A DNA stretch of 64,000 nt from Enoplolaimus lenunculus (lineage: Eukaryota; Nematoda; Enoplea; Enoplida; Thoracostomopsidae): assembly GCA_030248215.1 (NCBI GenBank), contig JASANG010002610.1, forward strand, positions 124,001-188,000, written 5' to 3'. The translations under genes and the position numbers were made by a program. This document shows positions 33,823 to 46,025 of the stretch, piece after piece. The notes under the pieces were generated by a model. That model had not been told where the DNA came from. It did not search any database and was given only the letters and a program-made list of their open reading frames with translations. Within the stretch, counting starts at the first letter, position 1, and each line of letters opens with the position of its first letter.

Positions 33823-34126
33823 AATAGGTTTGCATTAAAATTGACCACGTTACAGCGGTTGTTGCAGTAAGCATTGCATTTTTTACGAACGCTATAGTAA
33901 TTTTAAAACTACCAGAATGTAAAATTTGACAGATTTTTCGTATGAACTCTCTTGCAATAATGTCACATGTAACTCAATTTTCACACGCAGAGAAACTTCA
34001 AGATAAAACGTTTAGGTTGCGTTTAGCGAAATTAACGAATTTCTGGAATATCTGACGTTTTATAATAATGGGTCATCCACTTAATAATGCGCGCAGAGTT
34101 ATGAAAAATGTTCACTTATCCCTTAG

Positions 34127-34293
34127 GACTAGTGTCCAAATTCGATGCTATAACCAGGGTCTGATGACAATACACACCGTGTACAAAGATAGCCTGTTTC
34201 GTCTTGACAGTGTTCCAAGGGAGCCGAACAGGGACCAAATGGAGTTGCTCGGTAGGGAAAGACTACTGACTAAAGGCAGACTGTCGCTACAGC
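34127..34293 (+). CDS. Candidate penultimate exon of a plus-strand gene
   Basis: An acceptor CCCTTAG|G (or CCAG|GGT at 34158) opens a frame reading VQIRCYNQGLMTIHTVYKDS, then FRLDSVPREPNRDQMELLGR and ERLLTKGRLSLQ, to a donor-like CAGC|GTTGTT in phase 1. Charged, balanced composition looks like a real globular or helical segment. It joins in frame to the next exon at 34382 across an 88-base intron rich in T/A. I do not recognise the family. The donor is weak at positions +3 and +4. Confidence 0.42.
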
Positions 34294-34381
34294 GTTGTTT
34301 CTGCGAAATAATTTTTAATTTATTTGTGCATACTTACCTTTTGCTAAAACAAATGTACATCTCGTTATTGTGTAAGGACAG

Positions 34382-34557
34382 GACATTATGCCCTGAGGCA
34401 CAATGACCCTATAGACACTGGAGATCCTGTAATGAAGGATGTCTGTGTTGTCCTTGGACTCTGCAAAGAGACTAGTTCTAAATATAAGGTCCTTCTAAAC
34501 AGTGTTCTAGATATTGACATGGATCCTTACGCAGACCTGGACAGTCTTTTGCAGTAG
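34382..34557 (+). CDS. Candidate terminal exon of the same gene
   Basis: After TAAGGACAG the frame continues HYALRHNDPIDTGDPVMKDV, then CVVLGLCKETSSKYKVLL and ends DIDMDPYADLDSLLQ before TAG. The phase (two bases) fits the phase-1 end of the previous exon. The C-terminus is acidic. The exon is followed by about 210 bases of untranslated-looking sequence and AATAAA. Together with 34127-34293 it gives about 115 C-terminal residues of an unidentified protein; upstream exons are not found. Confidence 0.45.
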
Positions 34558-34770
34558 TACGCGCCTGCGCTATTACGTGAACGTTCCATAATTTGAAGGC
34601 CGCAGCCTACATTTTAACCTATTCTTCAAGCTTAGATCAAAAACATATAAAACCGCACTTAGAGATTGTAGTGAATAGCACTACTTCTATGTGGCATTTC
34701 GCTTCGGGATTGGCCACGTCATGAGAAACAGCCCGTGCCTGATTACGGGAAAAATCAGCAAAGATCTACA

Positions 34771-34776
34771 AATAAA
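34771..34776 (+). promoter_or_regulatory. Polyadenylation signal AATAAA
   Basis: AATAAATAAAAAA lies about 215 bases beyond the TAG at 34555-34557 and is the natural transcript end for this gene. Confidence 0.45.
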
Positions 34777-35731
34777 TAAAAAACTGGTGATTTGAAAAAG
34801 CAAAATAATCATGATTTTTACATCCTTCTTCGACAAACTAAAACGTCACCGAAGCTTTCTGTATGAACCTCCGAAGCAGACCCATTAATTATACTTTACA
34901 ATGTGGGAAATTATAGAAATGAACATTCGCGGAAATGTTGTCATTCAGTTACGCAACTGAAATTTCATTTAAATACAGATCGGGGGTGCACGGTTTACGT
35001 GACACCCCATGAACCGGTCCGGTTTCAAAAAACGGCTCATTGTTCGGAACGAAATCGGACAGTCATAGTCTATAATGCATACCGTTATTATATCTGACAG
35101 CCCTTTCGTTCTTGTGGTACTTATGAAAGATTGAGGATCAGTATATTTCAATTATCTTTCAAAAAAACCGCTTTTTACATTATTCGAACATCGAAACCAA
35201 AATATTGCACCATAAATAAATATGGCAAACTGGCAAAGATTCTTTACCTAAAACCAAAATCACATAAATCATTTAAATATTTTAATAAACAACTGTCACA
35301 CGATGTGGTTATCTCTTTTTTTCCTAACTGATGGTGCCGTCTATATATTAGTTGAATGGCAAAGAACGGTTCATGCAGTCCTATATTCGCCGTGGAATAC
35401 ACCGCAATAGCATTTGTTTAAACAAATATAAGAAACAAAACAACGGAAACTGACACCCATTTTTACTGGAATCGGACACGATCGAGGCTATGACTTGCTA
35501 GGCCGCCCCCCCTACGGATAGGTCACCGCCTTAACGGTCGTATTCGCCTCCAGGAAGGTATATGGTGCTAACCTCAGTACCGCAAACGGATAATATTTCA
35601 CGCCATACTAGGATAGACCGTGGCTAGATGGTTGGAAGGAGGCGTCAAACCAGAAAAATAGGCCACTCTGAGAAAGTTTGAATTTTGGTACGGTGCTCCA
35701 TGCATGACACCGGGACGTTCTCAAGAGATAG

Positions 35732-36110
35732 TACTGTAGTGATCCGAATAAGAGGGAGGACTGATATTTATTTGGCCTCTCCAGAGGGTACCCCCCTGTT
35801 ATTCGGGTACGGACTGCTACTTATTTTTAACCCACGCTCCGCCACCCTTCGTTACTGATATATATCCGGTATTGCAACTATTCGTTGAATTAAACGTTTA
35901 TTTGTCTTGCGTCGATAGCTTGAGCGATCATGCAAGGTTACACTTAGGAATGTACTTTCAAAATTTAAGTACGCATGGACTCTAATTAGGATTTAGGGAC
36001 TCTATCCGCTAACGGACTCTTATTTAGGATACGGACTCTTATTGATTGGGACTCTGAATGGGGATCCCCCTCTGATTACCCCACACCCTATTATTCGAGT
36101 CACTACTGTA
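35732..36110. mobile_element. Family E TIR element
   Basis: TACTGTAGTGATCCGAATAA at the left and TTATTCGAGTCACTACTGTA at the right are inverted. Inside are repeated GGACTCT/AGAGTCC words and the block TATATATCCGGTATTGCAA. Copies at 61022 and 63148; a diverged one at 46026. No coding capacity. Confidence 0.75.
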
Positions 36111-37197
36111 ATATTCTTTTGGTGTTCGTACACTTTCCGTCACAGGCTTAGCTAACCCTCCCTTTTTAAGCCTAAACCTGCGAGCACCAGCCTAAGCTGT
36201 AACTTTAAAAGTGAACAAAAATCTTTCAAAATTTTCACAACTACACAAAACCGCATCAATGAATGATAAACACATCTCCCGGATCACCGCTATGCTCCAC
36301 CGCATCCGTGGAGCAGATAAGGTTTAAAACGAAATTGATATTCACAAACGCATAAGAAAATAAAATGGAAAATATACTCACTCTCACGAGAAGAGCGAAA
36401 ATTCTTAGCACGCTAAAAATGGTAAAAAATGTAAACATTGTTTCGGGCAAAAACGGGCTGTCTTGGTGCCCTGACCCTCCTTGCCTGGGGTTCAAGGGGA
36501 CGCTTTCCACAATACCGAATCTAGGTTATTCGTATAAACTCAATTGCGAAGTTTAACTGGATAGTGAAATAAAAAATTACGGAAGCGAACGCCAATATTT
36601 ACCGGAAATGGATATGCGGTTATATCCTGTTTAATAAGAACAGTGACGCAAAATTGAAACTGGTAAGTTGAAATTAAGTCCAAACAATTATTTGAGCCAT
36701 TTTGTCAAATTAAACAAAGAGTATTGCAAGCGTTGTATTACTTGAATAATTTGGCTGAAAAACTATCAACTAACGACTGCTTGTGTTATGTCTATGCTAA
36801 TTTTAAATCAAAGGAAGTTAGCAATTTGTTTACAAAATTTGTGAACTGAATATTGCAGGTTTTGCTAGCTTTTCAGCGAAATAGTGCCCTGTTTAAATTG
36901 AACAAAACTGCAATTATACAAAATGTGATAATTTTTGTTGACACTTCTGTAGCGGAAGAAACATTTTCTGACAGGAAAATACGTTTTGTTATCTGAAATT
37001 TTATATTAGATATGCCACGGCAATATTGAAAAATAAGCGATTCGAGGCGATAATAGTTAACCAGATGCAAGTACTGAATGCAATAATAAAACACGAAAAA
37101 TCGCAATATTCAAGCCGCCTTTTAAAGGCGTCTTTTTTGATGTGGGCGAGAAACAGTTTAGTTTTCAAGTTCGAAACAAAAATCAGTGTTGTATCTA

Positions 37198-37455
37198 CGC
37201 TGTAAATTGCAGTGAGTTGATTTTAACTCATAATAAGTGGAATCACTCAATCTGAGTTAGGACAATCAGAAGTCACAATTCTGAGTTGATTCAACTCATT
37301 CTGATTTAATTAGTTAACTACCACGGAGTCAACTCAACTCATAATGAGACTCAACTCAACTCAGAATGAGTTAAAGATTAACTACTGTTATCGACTCAGA
37401 AATAAACTAACTTTCCGTTTGAGTTGTATAAATAACTCTATAGGATTTTACAGTG
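37198..37455. mobile_element. Family H MITE, TA-flanked
   Basis: CGCTGTAAATTGCAGTGAG and ATTTTACAGTG with TA on both sides. The interior consists of GAGTTGA/TCAACTC and ACTCAGAATGAGTT words, more rearranged than the copies at 4808 and 52600. Confidence 0.65.
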
Positions 37456-39150
37456 TAGAATTTAAATTCAAAAGTCTACAAATTAAAAAATTGTCCGCAA
37501 ATTTTGCTAAAAAGTAATAATATCAATCAAAAATTTGAAAACCAAAATATGAAATTTTGAATTACATAGCTAAATGACAACAAAAATACGCTTGACCCCA
37601 AACGAAGATAAATTTTGATTTCGAGTTTTTTACAATGATGGTAACTGTTATATAAAAAAATGAGACAATGTTGAAACAGCCATTAAAACGACATTTGCTA
37701 TCACACAACGCTTGTGGAAACAACAAAAATATCGCTGTTATTAAAGACGAGAACCACCCTGGAATATGCCACATATATCTAGTCACACTGACACGGTCTA
37801 AGCAGCGAGAGAGAAAATATTCCAATTTAACAGTCCTCTTGGGGACCGGTCGTTTTAAAGTCTCTCTCTCTCTTGAATGCACCCGAGTAAAACCAGCATA
37901 AATCTCTGTTCCACAGGTTCGTATCTTTCACTCTCACATGCGTACAAACACGGGGCAGTTAAAGCAATGATTCGTACGCCGCTATCAGGGCTCAGGCTTC
38001 AGAGAGAAAACAGCGGAATGTTCGTAAAAAATGTTCATGGAATTATATGATAATTTTCCGGTAAAATTGTGTATAAGAGCCGGATACTCGTGTATACGAT
38101 GTCACATATTACATACGTCACAAGTGGATGGTTCGTGATGCGCACGGTATTGGAACTGGAAACTGGTTGCAACAATCCAAGCTTAACTTTTTCCCGCATA
38201 GATTATACTATGAGCAACTAATTGCAAACTGTGTACGTGTTATAAATGCACAATGCGCAGCGTTTAACAATTATTACACGCATATATGTGTGCACGCAAC
38301 CTTCAGAAGACAGAAAATTGGCTTTTCTTTGAGAACGTAACTAAAAATGAAAGCGGAGTTTCTGTATCAGGCCCAACTCGCCTCGTACCGCGACTTATTT
38401 TTTGCAGCCGTTCCATGGGGCACCAGGAAAAAAAACAGCGCCCCACCTGCCGCTCGAAAATACCAGTTAAATTACAGAATTAACAACATTTCGGCGATTT
38501 TTATGTTAAATTTACAATTTTGGTCTTCTTGCAACTTATACTTATTCTGCACTGTTTGAAGTAAGACTTGAACGAGCGGTGGACAGAAAAGTTCCGTGGC
38601 CAATAGAAGTTTTAGCCTTTAGCCAGCTGAAAAACTCAGCTTCTGGGCTAAAAATTTCAAACCCGAGAGAAATTCATATTCGAGTTTATGAAGTATTTTA
38701 TCCCGTGGCTCGTCGCATGAGTCGACCAATTGCGACAATTTGACGCTGCTGACCAAGTGTGATTGCACTTCCACATAATTGCAATACCGCATATATCAAT
38801 TAAGTAGCGTAGATTATCAAGACGTTTGCACAATTTGCATTTAACGCAATTATATCACATATTGGGTTGAGGTAGGATTTGCGAAAATTTTCGAGATATT
38901 CTTTCAAACATTATTTTTCCGCTGTCTTTCTGTGGGTATTAATTATAATATAATTTTTGCAATTTAGCTCATAATAATAACTGTAATTGATAAACTTGTC
39001 GAAATTAAACAGATTACAGTTTTATACCCTAATTAATTTCAAGTAGGGCATTATAACTTGTATTTATGCACGACGATTTTGATGAATTCTGTCTGTAGTT
39101 ATGAATGGTATTTTATTCTGTAGAATAGTGTCCTGTCCATCGTTGAGAAT

Positions 39151-39349
39151 GGCCAATGTTATTTTAAGGGGCGTAACAGTAGATTAAGCGTATTCCTAAG
39201 CCTAAGCGTAAGCCTAAGCGTTGCGAAAATGTGTTCCTAAGCCTAAGCCTAAGCCTAAGCCTAACTACGCAAAAAATGTAATCTAGAATCTAAAACTACT
39301 CTTTTTTGACCCTCCAGGAACCTGAACGCCCCTTAGAGTAACATGGGCC
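39151..39349 (-). mobile_element. Family A TIR element with TTAGGC core
   Basis: GGCCAATGTTATTTTAAGG to CCCCTTAGAGTAACATGGGCC. Structure matches 290-497 nearly base for base, including GCGTATTCCTAAGCC and GTAATCTAGAATCTAAA. Confidence 0.75.
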
Positions 39350-39641
39350 GTTGGAACAACTATTGATAAACAAACCAACATAGAAATAAAATATCCAAGG
39401 GATTAATCAAAATTGAGAGAATACTCGTAAGTGTAAGCATAGTGTTACTCAAACAGTATTTATTCAGAATATAGCAGATACTAGTCGTATTACTGGTGGT
39501 ATGAATAAAGTCTGAGAGTATAGCAAATTGGGAAGTCTTGTTGGAATGCCGTCCAAATCCGCTGTTTTTTTATACAAACCGCACCGCGAGATATTTCTTG
39601 ATATATAATCGTCATAAATTCATATATAATAAGTTTGGTTC

Positions 39642-39895
39642 GGCCCATGTTACTTTAAAGGGCGTAAAGGTTTCTGGTGGGTCTATAAAAAAGTAGGTTT
39701 CGATTCCAGATTATATTTTTTACTTAAGCTTAGTTCTTAGGCTTCGGCTTAGGCTTAGGAACACATTTTTGAAACGGTTAGGCTTACGCTTAGGCTTACG
39801 CTTAGGAACACGTTTTTGAAACGGTTAGACGTAGGCTTAGGTATAGGAATACGCTTAATGTACCTACTGTTACGCCCCTGAAAGTAACGTTTGCC
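39642..39895 (+). mobile_element. Family A TIR element, core partly duplicated
   Basis: GGCCCATGTTACTTTAAAGG to CTGAAAGTAACGTTTGCC. The segment GGAACAC-TTTTTGAAACGG followed by TTAG hexamers occurs twice, so this copy is longer than its relatives by about 50 bases. Confidence 0.7.
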
Positions 39896-40114
39896 TTTGG
39901 TTCTATGATTTCTGTCAAGCTTATCAAATTTAAATACTGTGGCCGTATTCTTAACGCATGTGGCACCTAGCGCCAGTTGTGGTTAGTCTTGTAACTTTCA
40001 ACTAACCAAATGACGAACTCGCAAATTCAGCATATTTCTTGCGTTCAGTTTACCTGCCTGTGTCCAAGTTTTGAGATCTGCAGTTGCGTGTGGTCGTTCT
40101 CGTTGGTTTGAAAA

Positions 40115-40325
40115 CCTATTGCTCAACTAGTGATACAAGCTATACGTAATTGAGAATATAAGCCCTTGTTACAACTCTGGAGTTTAATAATTCAACGCTT
40201 TAAAGCTTGGACTAAACAACGTGCTGGAGTTTAAGACAGTGTAAAACAGTGGCAAATCTGACAGGTCACTCAGGTCATGGGCTTCCAAAGGCGATGAGAT
40301 TCCCCATCGACTGACGAAAACCAAA
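40115..40325. repeat. Duplicated segment without insertion (partner at 41970)
   Basis: GCTTTAAAGCTTGGACTAAAC through GGGCTTCCAAAGGCGAT is repeated with few changes at 42322-42452. At GGAGTTTA|ATAATTCAAC the partner carries a family F element plus about 28 extra bases, so this copy approximates the empty site. A diverged third piece is near 49450-49515. Confidence 0.8.
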
Positions 40326-40544
40326 AATTTCGTCTTACAATTTAGTACATACTATACAAACAAGCTTAAGACGGTTCAGACAACTTCCCCACCTTGTGTT
40401 TTGGGGGGTTACGGGCTGTTCTTTATTTCTCAACACAGTGCATCATTTTGACCTTAGACTGGTTTCTTACGCTATTATCTATGATTTACCGTTAGCTTGG
40501 AATACACTTTTAAACCTCGAGGACACTATCAAGAATGTAGGTAG

Positions 40545-40953
40545 CAGGGTGCAACCGGGCCGGTGGTGAATGATATCGAAGCTGGAGCCGAAGGTCGACA
40601 AACCTTGCCGGAGCTGGACGTGGAGCCGGATCGGACGCGAAATTAGATAGTTAACATGATGTTTTAATTTGTTAATTTTAGCAAATATCTGTAATGTGTT
40701 GTTAAGTCGATTGGTTTTTACGCTTATTTTTTATTAAATCAACGGCACTTGTTTTCAACAGTGTGCCAAACGTTAAAACGAAAAACGCCAAACAGATGAA
40801 TATTGCGGAACTGCGTAAAATTTTACTACCCAAAACGCCGGAAACTACGGCAAAAATTCTACTGGACCCGGAGCCGGACAACGATTTCCTTCCGCAGCCG
40901 GTCGATTTTTCTGCCAAAACAGGAGTCGGAAGCAGATATCCGGTGGCACCCTC
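40545..40953. mobile_element. hAT-type element, CAGGGTGCAACCGG ends
   Basis: CAGGGTGCAACCGGGCCGG and CCGGTGGCACCCTC are inverted; flanks GTAGGTAG and ATAGGTAG form an 8-bp duplication with one mismatch. No transposase frame; interior repeats GGAGCCGG and GCCGGA. Related pieces at 17236 and 56388. Confidence 0.7.
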
Positions 40954-41513
40954 ATAGGTAGGTAATATATACTATGAGTAATCAGTTTATCTAAGTGCTG
41001 ATCTTTACTTGATCGAGCAAAAATATATGTAATCTAACTAGCGCAATTGACATTAATAAAACTATGATTGGGAAGTTTGACCTCTATAACAGTACAAACG
41101 TTAACTGCAATATAGGCTCCTACTGATTAAAAGTCAAAATAGGCAACCCAAATTGTTAATTCTACCCCTGATTCGGGTCGTTTATTTTGCCACGACTTCA
41201 AAACTGCATGAGCATTCGACATTGTTTTAGATTTTAAACTCTGCAGAATATAGAACTGATCCGTTTTATCCTCAGAGTACCTAGAAATAAATAAAAAAAA
41301 CTCTAAAACCTTCACATTCCTACGTTTTGCTGTCAGACCAGAGATATGCAATTGCGAAAACCACGAGTATTTGATGTTCAAACACCATGTGAGCTTTTTA
41401 TGGCATTTTCAAATACCAACTACCATCATCTTTCCCTGAATTAATGGCTGCGGATATAACCGGGCATTGAGTATAATATACTAACATATCTGGTAAGATC
41501 GGTCCGGCCCGTA

Positions 41514-41679
41514 GCCGGAGGGGGCCAGAACGCGCGGCTCAACTCACGCTGAAAAATTATGCCTCCCCCTAGACATATCTCAACTTCGCTCGCAAGTCAT
41601 CGGAAACTCCAGTAGGTTCTGTCTGAAACATTTTTAGCTCCCTGGCCCCATTAGGTGAGCTAGTTACTTGACGGCTGCC
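41514..41679. mobile_element. hAT-type element (GGCCCGTAGCCAG family)
   Basis: CCGGCCCGTAGCCGGAGGG and a right end with GTGAGCTAGTTACTTGACGG; the 'gcaagtcatcggaaa' block is present. Diverged. Confidence 0.5.
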
Positions 41680-41756
41680 GTATATCTATATAAGATGTTT
41701 GTTCCGACCACTAATTGCAATTTCAAGTTGTGATAATATTGTTAGTTGCAAACTTA

Positions 41757-41876
41757 GGCCAATGTAAAGAACAGGGGCGGAACAGTATTATAAGCTTATT
41801 CCTAAGCCTAAGCCTAAGCCTAAGCCTAAGCCAAGCGAAACAATTAGTCTGAAGCTTAAGCTTATTCTCATAGAGT
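41757..41876 (-). mobile_element. Truncated family B element
   Basis: Left end GGCCAATGTAAAGAACAGGG, GAACAGTATTATAAGC, four CCTAAG units and AATTAGTCTGAAGCTTAAGC are intact; the right terminal repeat is missing after TAGAGTAAAA. Confidence 0.65.
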
Positions 41877-42059
41877 AAAACTTTGTTTCCATCAAAGCTA
41901 AAAATATTATACTAGTGGCAAACACTTTGAGACCTGCGCTCATATTCTCAAAAGTATATGAAACCTATCTATCAGTTAGTGATACGTCTGGTAACTTTCG
42001 AAACAGCCAATGGTGTACAACTCTGGAGTTTAAGCGAAAAATTTTCAGTTTACTATCTA

Positions 42060-42321
42060 TAACCCTTTCTCATATTGAGTTGCCTGTAGGCAACTCAGCC
42101 CAGTGCATATACGTTAAATAGTATATATCGCACCGTGTTTAACAATTGCAACACGTATACATAGTACTAAATCACCACAAGACGTGAGAGCCCCCTCGGG
42201 CTCGAGCGTCAAGCTCCTATAGCTGAGTGCTGATGGTAACGCCTCCCACTCCAGTCACTAGAGTTCGAATCCTAGCAGAGGTCTCAGGGGAAATAGAAAA
42301 TATTCATGTGAGAAAGGGTTA
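42060..42321 (+). mobile_element. Family F element with tRNA-like body (best copy)
   Basis: TAACCCTTTCTCATATTGAG and ATTCATGTGAGAAAGGGTTA are inverted ends. The body holds ATAGCTGAGTGCTGATGG, close to a pol III A box, and 34 bases further AGAGTTCGAATCCTAG, close to a B box. Inverted ends are typical of DNA elements, whereas a pol III body is typical of SINEs or tRNA pseudogenes. The flanking duplication with 40115 shows a nearly empty site. Confidence 0.7.
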
Positions 42322-42925
42322 ATAATTCAACGCTTTAAAGCTTGGACTAAACAACGTGCTGGAGTTTAAGACAGTGTAAAACACTGGCAAATCTAGCACG
42401 TCACTCAGATCATGGGCTTCCAAAGGCGATCAGATACCCTGCCGATTGACAAAAAAAGTTTGAGGGCAACAGCTGCTTCAATTCATTGGTTTTAAAACCT
42501 TTCACTAACTGGCCCTGTACTTATCAGGCTTGCATCATTAGATTATAAAGTTACGAACTTGCTTTGTAATCTCGTCATATTTTTCACGTTATTTCGCTAG
42601 AAAAGACATTGTATAAGCTTCAGATAAATGATTTGCATCGCAAAATTTTCAGCACCGCGAAGAGGTTTTTGCGAGAATATATACATTTCGACTATACTCG
42701 CTCGTTTGGATCCGCCACCGCTACTGATTCAGTTACAAAAATAACATCAGCTCTATTAGATCTTGTGGCTACGTCTCAATTATATGCATGGTACAGATCA
42801 ACAGTCAGTTAGTTATAAGTCACGTATCATTCCAACTATAAATCAAGGGTGACACATACTAAATCAAACGTATTTTTTATTAAGTTTACTTTTAATACAG
42901 TGTGAAATTTTAGGCCCCCCCAACT

Positions 42926-43089
42926 CAGGCCCGTAGCCAGCTCACCTTGGTAGAAGGGCAAAAAAATTTTCAGGAGCGGCATACAAGGGTTTTTGTTGAC
43001 TTACAAGCAATGTTGAAAATTATGTAGGGGGGCCACAATTTTTTCAGGGGGGGCTGACCCACCCTAGGCCCCTTTTGGATATGGACCCG
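42926..43089. mobile_element. hAT-type element (GGCCCGTAGCCAG family), TSD intact
   Basis: Starts CAGGCCCGTAGCCAGCTC and ends GGATATGGACCCG, flanked by an exact 8-bp duplication CCCCAACT (42918-42925, 43090-43097). The body 'acaagggtttttgttgacttacaagcaa' defines the family. Confidence 0.8.
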
Positions 43090-44159
43090 CCCCAACTTTC
43101 GGTATTGACCAATGAGAGGGGCTGGCTGGCAAATGGTGCTAAACACAATTGATAATACAACTCGGATGTCAAATTGAAATCACAACACTCTCCTTGATGT
43201 ACTACGCTTCACCTTTACTTTTATATTATGCATATACCATTTATATGAATACAAGATCGAAAATTTACACAATCATTGGACTGAGTAAAATATTACATCA
43301 CAAAATCGATTTAATGGCACTTAGACGTGTCCCTATGATTACTTGAAAAATTTAAATTTGAATAAACGTTCAACCGACGCTTTTTCCTTTGGCTAAAGCA
43401 ACTGAGTTGATTATGCGTCAACTCAGATCGTAATATTGACCCCCTGTCAGCCTGCTTTACATTAGGATGACCGCTTTGTGTATTTTTCAACCAATGGTAT
43501 ATTAAAGGTAACTTTTCCCACAACGAAATATAATTGCAAAAGGCACAAGAACACCGAAACAATATTAAACCAGAGTCAACCAGGGTCGTAGCCGGATACC
43601 CAATAACGGAAGGGCCCATCAAATCCGGCCAGGAATGCGATTTCTGGTAGGCGATAATGAGTTAATAGACACGCGGAGTAGTTTCAAAAAACCTCTCGAG
43701 CGAAGCGAACGAATACCCCAGCGCCTTTTAGTATTTACCGTTTATATTGTAAGAGGAAACCCCAGGTTTGGTGGGGTTTTCGAGGATCCAGTGACACCCG
43801 TATATTTTACTTGAGGTGTCGGCTGACAACCCAGACACGCGTATTCCCACATGCCTGCAAATGCGTTTAAGTTGCTGACACGTAACCAGGAATTATACGG
43901 CAAGGGGACGAGCCAACATATAATTCTTTTGTCGTTAAAAAATTCGACAAGGGGGCTGACATGATTATTTCAACAGTGTTAGCAGGCTATTTGCGCCCAG
44001 GAAAATGTTTATTTAGCGTATTAGACCTGTTTTAGGTATATGCACCGATATTTAGTATCCTGCATGTGAATGATACTCAAACGTGACCTGAAGCTATATA
44101 CCTGAACCAAATTTAATCTGTTTTTAAATTAGCGTCACTGATAGCTTCCTAACGGTACA

Positions 44160-44333
44160 TGGCTACAGCAAAGCCAGATCAGTGGCTAACTTGGTAGAAG
44201 CTGAAAAATTTTCACGAACGGTATACAAAGGTTTTCGATGAGCTACAAGCAAGGGTGACAATTTCCTAGGGGTGGTCAAAATTCTTTCGGGTTGTACTCA
44301 GCTCCGCTGAACCCGGCTGACTGCGGGTCCGGT
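44160..44333. mobile_element. hAT-type element (GGCCCGTAGCCAG family)
   Basis: Contains CTAACTTGGTAGAAGCTG, 'gatgagctacaagcaagg' and the right end CTGACTGCGGGTCCGG. Ends eroded. Confidence 0.5.
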
Positions 44334-44394
44334 CAATGTTTACAAACACGACAAAGTTTAAAAAAACTAATAAAATCAATACCATTTCGGACAT

Positions 44395-44584
44395 AGGCGT
44401 CGCCAGAATATTGGGCTGGATACGCCTTTAGCTATCTCACGTTGCCAAAGGACTAAACATTTTTCAAGAGGCGCATAGAAGGGTTTTCGATGGCATGCAA
44501 GCAAGCTGGAAAATTTTCTAGGGCGAGGGGAAAAATTCTTTCAGAGGAGCTAAGCCCTCCTAGGCCACTCTGTCTACAGGCCTG
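44395..44584. mobile_element. hAT-type element (GGCCCGTAGCCAG family)
   Basis: CATAGAAGGGTTTTCGATGG, GCATGCAAGCAAGCTGG and the right end CTGTCTACAGGCCTG. Lies 60 bases after the previous family member. Confidence 0.5.
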
Positions 44585-44885
44585 GGGTACGGTTGTGCAG
44601 GTGAGAATTTAGAGAGCAACATATAATAGCATGAATTGCAATGTGATACCCATTTAAGATATAGTTTTACTCGATAATTTTGTTTATATAAAAATAGTTT
44701 AGAAAGTCTATGAAGAGGGGAACTGCATACCTTGCATTTACTTGGCGGCACCATTGATTGCACACACTTTATACGTCATATATATTTGGGCAAACCCTAT
44801 TTATTGAGATCTTCATTACAAAATAACATACACAACACGGCATAAAACGGTGTCGATGCACGTAAACTGTAGTTTTGCTCGTTCA

Positions 44886-45020
44886 TCAGCGGTCGATCCA
44901 AAAAGTTGTGAAAGGGAGGCGCCATAAGTCAAAAGCCATTGTTACTGATAAACTTTAACACAAAACCTTGGTTTTGATCTCTGTTCGGCTCATCTTGGTC
45001 GGGTTGGACCCATCCCTTGG
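44886..45020. mobile_element. Family N hAT-like fragment
   Basis: Starts CAGCGGTCGATCCAAAAAG, with 'acacaaaaccttggttttgat' as in the copy at 25453. Right end unclear. Confidence 0.4.
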
Positions 45021-46025
45021 ATCAAACGTTCATATTTGGCTTGCGGAAACAATATTAAGCCATTTATTAATCTAAAATTTTAAACCATCTCATTTTACAA
45101 ACCGACGTTTTATAAAAGACTAAAACTTATGAGCAGTATATATATGTCGTTTCTCCAAACAGCTATCCACCCTGTTTTACAACTGGGAAGTCTTTAAACG
45201 CCAATCATTTGCCCAGTGCGGCCCAATAAAATTACTGGAATGTAAACTGATTTTGATTGGCCATTTTCCGATCACTCTGTTTATAAACGTGTGAATATTG
45301 ACTATGGGGAAATCCATTTCCAAATTTACACACCGTTACTCAAATGATTGATTCTGATACGCCGGAAGTCTACTTCTTTTCACCTATCCGCATCCATTCA
45401 AATTAATTTGTATTCCAGTAGTTGTCCAGGCTGTTCAGAAGGAAAAATTTTGTGCTTGGAACATGCCAGTTATTAACTGGAGCAAACAGGCGTTTGGGGT
45501 ACGACATATAATTTGTCGTAAGGCACTCAGCCAATTAATGTGAGTGTCAGATGATTTTTCCACCATTCACTATACAATGAATGCTAATGCTAATATAAAT
45601 CTTGAATAGAACTTTAACACCAAAACTTTCAATCTGTATAAAACAACATTGATTATTCGAACGGATTACACATAAATTGTGCCTAAGATGACTAAAAACG
45701 TCTTTTAACATATATCTGCAAGGCCGAATTTCTGGTCCACAAAAAGACACCAGCCTTCCCCGAAATAATTTTGAGCAAAAAGTAACGGTATGCCCAGCGG
45801 CAGATACATACCACCATGGCACATAGCACTTGTAGGCGTACTCCCACGCGTGCTAATATTCGTTATTTAAGTTAAACTCGACCGTAAACAACAGCTGTAC
45901 GAACAGCAATCTGAATTACGTTGAGTTGAACGCAACTTCTTGAGGCAAAATATTGTGTTTTTTCTTTAAAGCAGCCACAAAATACGAACACTAAACCGTG
46001 TATGAATCCCAAACATAAATCGTTA

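Larger units (their letters stand above)
30740..34126. other. Repeat-rich, weak coding only
   Basis: Holds elements at 31259 and 32239 and fragments at 32857-33150. Two copies of a motif ATATCGCGATTCAT-ATGG (31792, 32158) and a similar pair at 31628/31867 (CTATGAAAAAA...CGCGGTT) hint at an old duplication. Stretches 30740-31258 and 31467-32238 otherwise hold nothing I can support. Confidence 0.5.
34777..46025. other. No gene seen; repeats only
   Basis: Outside the listed elements, stretches 34777-35731, 36111-37197, 37458-39150, 40962-41513, 42453-42917, 43098-44159 and 45021-46025 show no supported feature. A short protein-like plus-strand run TALTVVFASRKVYGANL near 35530-35590 has no further support. 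Confidence 0.5.

Noticed and set aside
42222-42290. Functional tRNA gene
   Set aside because: Box A and B resemblances are present, but the T stem and acceptor stem do not pair properly and the sequence is part of a repeated element.
45790-45835. Possible sixth exon reading AWEYAYKCYVPWW before a GTATGT donor
   Set aside because: Its reading phase does not join exon 5 of the five-exon gene; too short to support alone.
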